Source: Solirubrum puertoriconensis (GTDB lineage Bacteria; Bacteroidota; Bacteroidia; Cytophagales; Hymenobacteraceae). Taken from it: a stretch of 64,000 nucleotides of DNA. The stretch lies in assembly GCF_001483135.1 (NCBI RefSeq), contig NZ_LNAL01000008.1:496001-560000 (forward strand), read 5' to 3'. The notes under the pieces are model-generated. The model had not been told where the DNA came from. It did not search any database and saw only the letters and a list, made by a program, of their open reading frames with translations. Position numbers and translations under genes: made by a program. Shown here piece by piece: positions 60,702-64,000 of the stretch. Positions within the stretch are counted from its first letter, which is position 1; the number at the start of each line of letters is the position of its first letter.

Positions 60702-60720
60702 AAGCGGTGGATTATAAAAC

Positions 60721-60728
60721 CAAAAATA
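60721..60728 (-). promoter_or_regulatory. -7 promoter element for the CarboxypepD_reg protein
   Basis: On the minus strand the sequence is TATTTTTG, a TAnnTTTG match 19 bp before the ATG at 60701. The spacer is short. Confidence 0.5.
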
Positions 60729-60829
60729 CAAGCAGTTTAGACGGCAACTGCAATCTTCCTTCGAATATTTATAAAAGTGCAATTTGTGCCCAGGTAAGTG
60801 CTACGGCGCTCTGTCTCCGAAGCTTTGCT

Positions 60830-60861
60830 TTTGGCGGAAACCTTTGCAGGGCGTACCTTTG
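60830..60861 (+). promoter_or_regulatory. Promoter of feoAB (-33 TTTG, -7 TACCTTTG)
   Basis: TTTG (60830-60833) and TACCTTTG (60854-60861) are 20 bp apart, close to the Bacteroidota consensus. The start codon GTG is 31 bp downstream. Confidence 0.75.
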
Positions 60862-60878
60862 TTTATAGCTTGTCTAAA
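60862..60878. promoter_or_regulatory. Imperfect palindrome at the feoAB transcription start
   Basis: TTTATAGCTTGTCTAAA directly follows the -7 element. Its ends (TTTA and TAAA) are inverted and its centre partly so. It resembles the general shape of metal-regulator boxes (DtxR/MntR or Fur), which suits a ferrous iron operon. The match is weak. Confidence 0.3.
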
Positions 60879-60892
60879 TAAACTTACCGCCT

Positions 60893-61150
60893 GTGCCCAC
60901 CCTGTCTGTTGCCTCCGCTACCACGTCCCGCAGCGTTAAAGATCTGCGCTTGGGCGAGACGGGTACCATTTGCTGCCTTAAAGATCCGGAAATGGCGCTT
61001 AAGCTCCTAGAAATGGGGTGCATACCGGGCACGCAGGTAACACTTAGCGGCCGGGCGCCACTGGGTTGCCCCATTACCTTGCACGTCGACGGCGAATATA
61101 CGCTGTCGTTGCGGGTAAGCGAGGCGGCTACAATCATGCTTAAAGATTAA
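60893..61150 (+). CDS. feoA: FeoA, ferrous iron transport accessory protein
   Basis: This 85-residue protein has one SH3-like FeoA domain. GTG at 60893 is the start (MPTLSVASATT). The motif LGETGTICCLKDPEMALKLL is followed by EMGCIPGTQVTLSGRAPLG and DGEYTLSLRVSEAATIML, the conserved FeoA core. It is thought to help FeoB. feoB begins 11 bp after the stop. Confidence 0.92.
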   Translation: MPTLSVASATTSRSVKDLRLGETGTICCLKDPEMALKLLEMGCIPGTQVTLSGRAPLGCPITLHVDGEYTLSLRVSEAATIMLKD

Positions 61151-61161
61151 CGCTTCGGCGG

Positions 61162-63342
61162 ATGGCGAGTGCGGTAGTATTAACTCCTGACCCGAAGCAG
61201 GGCCAGTCAGATGCAGCATCGGCTGCTATCCGATCAGTAACAGAGCGCCACACGCGCATTGCCCTGATTGGCAACCCCAACTCGGGTAAATCTTCGCTGT
61301 TCAACCAGCTCACCGGTCTCAACCAAAAGGTGGGCAACTTTCCGGGAGTTACCGTCGACCGGAAAACGGGTGTGGCGCAACTTACGCTGCACCACCGGGC
61401 CGACATCATCGACTTGCCCGGTACGTATTCGCTCTACCCCAAAAGCCTCGATGAAAAGGTCATCACCGACCTGCTCTACGAGCGTGATTCGAGCGAGTAC
61501 CCCGACTTTGTAGTAGTAACCGCCGACGCTTCGAACCTGAAGCGTAACCTGTTGCTGTTTACGCAGCTCGCCGATTTGCAGCTGCCTATGGTGCTGGCCC
61601 TGAACATGATGGACACGGCCGAGCAGCACGGCATTCAGATTGATGTGGCCGAGTTGCAGCAGCAGCTAGGGGTGCCCGTTATTCCAATGAACGCTCGCAA
61701 AGGCGTAGGCGTAACGGCCCTGAAGATTGTAATGGCACAGGAGCTCGGGCCGCCTAGCCAAACGTTTTACGAAACGTCCGACGAGCTGCTGCCGATGATT
61801 CGGCAGATCCGTTACTACTTCAACCTGCACAACGATTACCTGGCGCTGCACTACGCGCACCAGTACGAGCGACTGAAGTTTTTGTCGGCCGATGACAAGG
61901 CGTACATCCACGAGCTGCGTCAGAAGTACGGCTTTGACTCCGTGGCTTTGCAAGCGCAGGAAACCATCGACCGATACGCCCGCATTTCGGAGCTGCTGCT
62001 CGACGTGGTGCGCGTGACGCGAGCCGAAAAGAACGAGTCGTACAGCAATAAGATCGACCGGGTGCTCACGCATAAAGTGTGGGGCTACCTGATTTTCCTG
62101 AGCATTCTGTTCCTGCTCTTCCAGGCCATCTTCGCGTGGGCTGAGCTACCCATGGACCTTATCGACCAAGGCGTGGCGTGGCTAGGCGGGCAGGTGAAGA
62201 GCCTGGGCGAAGGCCCGCTCATCGATCTGCTTTCCGATGGCATCATTGCCGGCCTAGGTGGGGTACTGATGTTCATTCCGCAGATTGCCCTGTTGTTCGC
62301 CTTCATTGCCGTGCTCGAAGAATCGGGCTACATGGCGCGCGTGACGTTCATGATGGACAAAATCATGCGCAAGTTTGGGCTGAACGGTAAGAGCGTGGTG
62401 CCGCTGATTTCGGGTATGGCCTGCGCCGTGCCGGCCATTATGAGCGCGCGCACCATCGAAAACTGGAAGGACCGCATCATCACCATTTTCGTGGTGCCGC
62501 TGATGTCGTGCTCGGCGCGCATCCCGGTGTACACGGTGCTGGTGGCCTTTGTGGTGCCCGAGCGTACCGTCCTAGGTGTGTTCAACCTGCAGGGGGTAGC
62601 CCTGATGGGGCTGTACCTCTTGGGCTTCGTATCGGCAGTGCTTTCGGCGTGGGCGCTGAAGACGTTGCTGCGGGCTAAGGAGCGTAGCTTCTTTATCATG
62701 GAGTTTCCGGTGTACCGCTGGCCGCGCTGGAAAAACGTGGGGCTTACCATCGTAGAAAAGGTGAAGGCTTTTGTTTTCCAGGCCGGTAAAATCATCGTAG
62801 CCATTTCGGTGTTGCTGTGGGTGCTGGCTTCGTACGGCCCCGGCGATTCGCTCGTGAAAGCCGAGCAGCAGGCGCGTTCCGAAGCGGCTCAGAAACAGCT
62901 TACTCCCGAGCAAACCGATAACCTGATTGCCGCTCACAAGCTCGAAAATTCGTACGCGGGTGTCTTTGGCCGTACCATCGAGCCGGCCGTGCGCCCGCTG
63001 GGTTTCGACTGGAAAGTGAGCATTGCCCTGCTCACGTCGTTTGCTGCGCGCGAGGTATTTGTGGGCACCATCTCTACCATTTACAGCGTGGGGCAGGATG
63101 CCGACATGAGCACCGTGCAGGAGAAGCTGCGCGCCGAAAAGGACGAATTCGGTCAGCCATTCTTCACGCCGGCCCGTGCGGCTTCGCTGCTGGTGTTTTA
63201 TGTGTTTGCGATGCAATGCGTGAGCACCCTGGCCACAACCTACCGCGAAACCAAGGGCTGGACCTGGCCGCTGCTGCAACTCGGGTACATGTCGGGTTTG
63301 GCTTACGTGATGTCGTTGCTGGTGTATCAGCTGTTGAAATAG
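61162..63342 (+). CDS. feoB: FeoB, ferrous iron transporter with GTPase domain
   Basis: This 726-residue inner-membrane protein imports Fe2+. The N-terminal G-domain has G1 GNPNSGKSSLFNQLTG, G3 DLPGTYSLYPKSLDE and G4 NMMD. A helical spacer leads to the membrane part with two Gate domains: PLISGMACAVPAIMSARTIE (first core) and FAAREVFVGTISTIY (second). The cysteine in GMACAVPA is the conserved transport Cys. Length is normal. It follows feoA with 11 bp between them. The convergent rsmI-like gene shares a terminator with it. Confidence 0.96.
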   Translation: MASAVVLTPDPKQGQSDAASAAIRSVTERHTRIALIGNPNSGKSSLFNQLTGLNQKVGNFPGVTVDRKTGVAQLTLHHRADIIDLPGTYSLYPKSLDEKVITDLLYERDSSEYPDFVVVTADASNLKRNLLLFTQLADLQLPMVLALNMMDTAEQHGIQIDVAELQQQLGVPVIPMNARKGVGVTALKIVMAQELGPPSQTFYETSDELLPMIRQIRYYFNLHNDYLALHYAHQYERLKFLSADDKAYIHELRQKYGFDSVALQAQETIDRYARISELLLDVVRVTRAEKNESYSNKIDRVLTHKVWGYLIFLSILFLLFQAIFAWAELPMDLIDQGVAWLGGQVKSLGEGPLIDLLSDGIIAGLGGVLMFIPQIALLFAFIAVLEESGYMARVTFMMDKIMRKFGLNGKSVVPLISGMACAVPAIMSARTIENWKDRIITIFVVPLMSCSARIPVYTVLVAFVVPERTVLGVFNLQGVALMGLYLLGFVSAVLSAWALKTLLRAKERSFFIMEFPVYRWPRWKNVGLTIVEKVKAFVFQAGKIIVAISVLLWVLASYGPGDSLVKAEQQARSEAAQKQLTPEQTDNLIAAHKLENSYAGVFGRTIEPAVRPLGFDWKVSIALLTSFAAREVFVGTISTIYSVGQDADMSTVQEKLRAEKDEFGQPFFTPARAASLLVFYVFAMQCVSTLATTYRETKGWTWPLLQLGYMSGLAYVMSLLVYQLLK

Positions 63343-63391
63343 GCCGCGCACATTTCTCAGCAGCCTTTGCCACCTAGGGCAAGCTAAAAAT

Positions 63392-63428
63392 CACAAGGCC
63401 CGAACCGTTCTGCGGTTCGGGCCTTGTG
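63392..63428. terminator. Intrinsic terminator between feoB and the RsmI-like gene
   Basis: A perfect 16-bp stem (63392-63407 and 63413-63428) has a 5-base loop. The minus strand continues into ATTTTTAGC, so it best serves the rsmI-like gene. Confidence 0.85.
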
Positions 63429-63467
63429 GCTTAATTAACAGCCTGTTATTGTACCCAACATTGTGGC

Positions 63468-64000
63468 CTAGGTACCGATGAGGAACACAGCGGGTTGCTT
63501 GTGGAGGTCGGGCAATGGTGTCTTCTTCCAGCCGGCTACGGTGTCGGTGCGCAGGTACTCGTTGGGGGCCGTTAGGTTGGCTGCCACGCACAAGCGGGTG
63601 CTAGGCTGCAGCTGTGCCAGTAAATCTTCCAGCAGCTGCGTGTTGCGATACGGCGTTTCAATAAAAAGCTGGGTTTGGTGCTGAGCCAAGGCTTGGCGCT
63701 CCAGTTGCTTGATGGCTGCAGAACGCTTCGGCCGCTCGATGGGCAGGTAGCCATGAAAAGTAAAGCTCTGCCCGTTAAATCCCGAACCCATCAGCGCCAA
63801 CAGAAGCGAGGATGGCCCTACCAGCGGCACCACCCGAACACCCAGGCGGTGCGCCTCGCGAGCCAGGGCCGCACCCGGGTCGGCAATGCCAGGGCAGCCT
63901 GCTTCGCTGATTACACCAGCACTGATACCCTGCTTCAGCAGAGGCTCCAACGCGGCGCGCACCTGTGCATCGGTCGAGTCTTTGTCGATGACCGTGATGC
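63468..64000 (-). CDS. rsmI: RsmI-like tetrapyrrole-methylase-fold methyltransferase, 5' end outside window
   Basis: The frame is open to the window edge, so only the last 177 codons are present; a GTG at 63962 is internal. The visible part has ITVIDKDSTDAQV and then the family's VISEAGCPGIADPGAALARE. Next come VRVVPLVGPSSLLLALMGSG, FTFHGYLP and LFIETPYRNTQLLEDLL. This is the C-terminal portion of the RsmI family, which 2'-O-methylates C1402 of 16S rRNA. The N-terminal part with the SAM-binding start is missing here, so the exact subgroup is less certain. Confidence 0.85.
   Translation of the reverse strand, partial: ITVIDKDSTDAQVRAALEPLLKQGISAGVISEAGCPGIADPGAALAREAHRLGVRVVPLVGPSSLLLALMGSGFNGQSFTFHGYLPIERPKRSAAIKQLERQALAQHQTQLFIETPYRNTQLLEDLLAQLQPSTRLCVAANLTAPNEYLRTDTVAGWKKTPLPDLHKQPAVFLIGT

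Overview
The window is a single chromosomal segment of a Bacteroidota bacterium, most likely from the Hymenobacter group (Cytophagales). The evidence is the gliding/type IX secretion genes gldL, gldM, gldN and a PorW/SprE-like lipoprotein, a MurF-alanine racemase fusion, DUF4834 and DUF5686 proteins, TAnnTTTG promoter elements in place of sigma70 boxes, and almost no Shine-Dalgarno sequences. Base composition is high in G+C throughout. I see no insertion sequence, prophage, CRISPR array or integrase, so this looks like core chromosome. Genus level is inference.

Layout. 1-10643: the end of gldL, then gldM and gldN; convergent uvrC; then a penicillin-binding protein 1A and the PorW/SprE-like lipoprotein on the minus strand. 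10842-16900: a long plus-strand ATP synthase cluster (atpZ, an AtpI-like protein, atpB, E, F, H, A, G) without atpD or atpC, with structured spacers. 16994-28000: a HAD phosphatase divergent from a PafA-like alkaline phosphatase, pyrophosphatase, a DUF6766 membrane protein, a UbiA-like protein, bifunctional Nnr, a lipoprotein, MsrB, a GNAT enzyme, a serine dehydratase alpha subunit and a channel-like membrane protein. 28042-33761 (minus strand): LutB, a tandem pair of M28 peptidases, and ispF. 33941-41071: an efflux operon (TetR, TolC, membrane-fusion lipoprotein, RND pump) headed by a perfect palindromic operator, followed by an acyl-carrier-protein-like gene. 41552-53328: mostly small housekeeping or uncharacterised proteins, tRNA-Thr(CGU), an FkbM methyltransferase, YfhO-type and DMT membrane proteins, a PLP enzyme, a cupin and RecX. 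53405-64000: DUF5686 protein, RarD-like transporter, MurF-Alr, a CarboxypepD_reg protein, feoA-feoB, and the 3' part of an RsmI-like methyltransferase.

Themes. Envelope biology dominates: secretion/gliding, peptidoglycan synthesis (PBP1A, MurF-Alr, NlpC/P60), exported peptidases and phosphatase, and efflux. The most unusual signal is at whole-window scale. The palindrome CCTAGG, often as GCCCTAGGTG, occurs about 84 times by my reading count, in genes, spacers and terminator stems. Other items worth checking are an apparent unannotated small RNA upstream of recX, a carrier-protein homologue whose phosphopantetheine serine is threonine, structured spacers in the atp operon, a full-length internal duplication in a DUF6766 protein, and promoters placed so close to start codons that leaderless mRNAs are likely.
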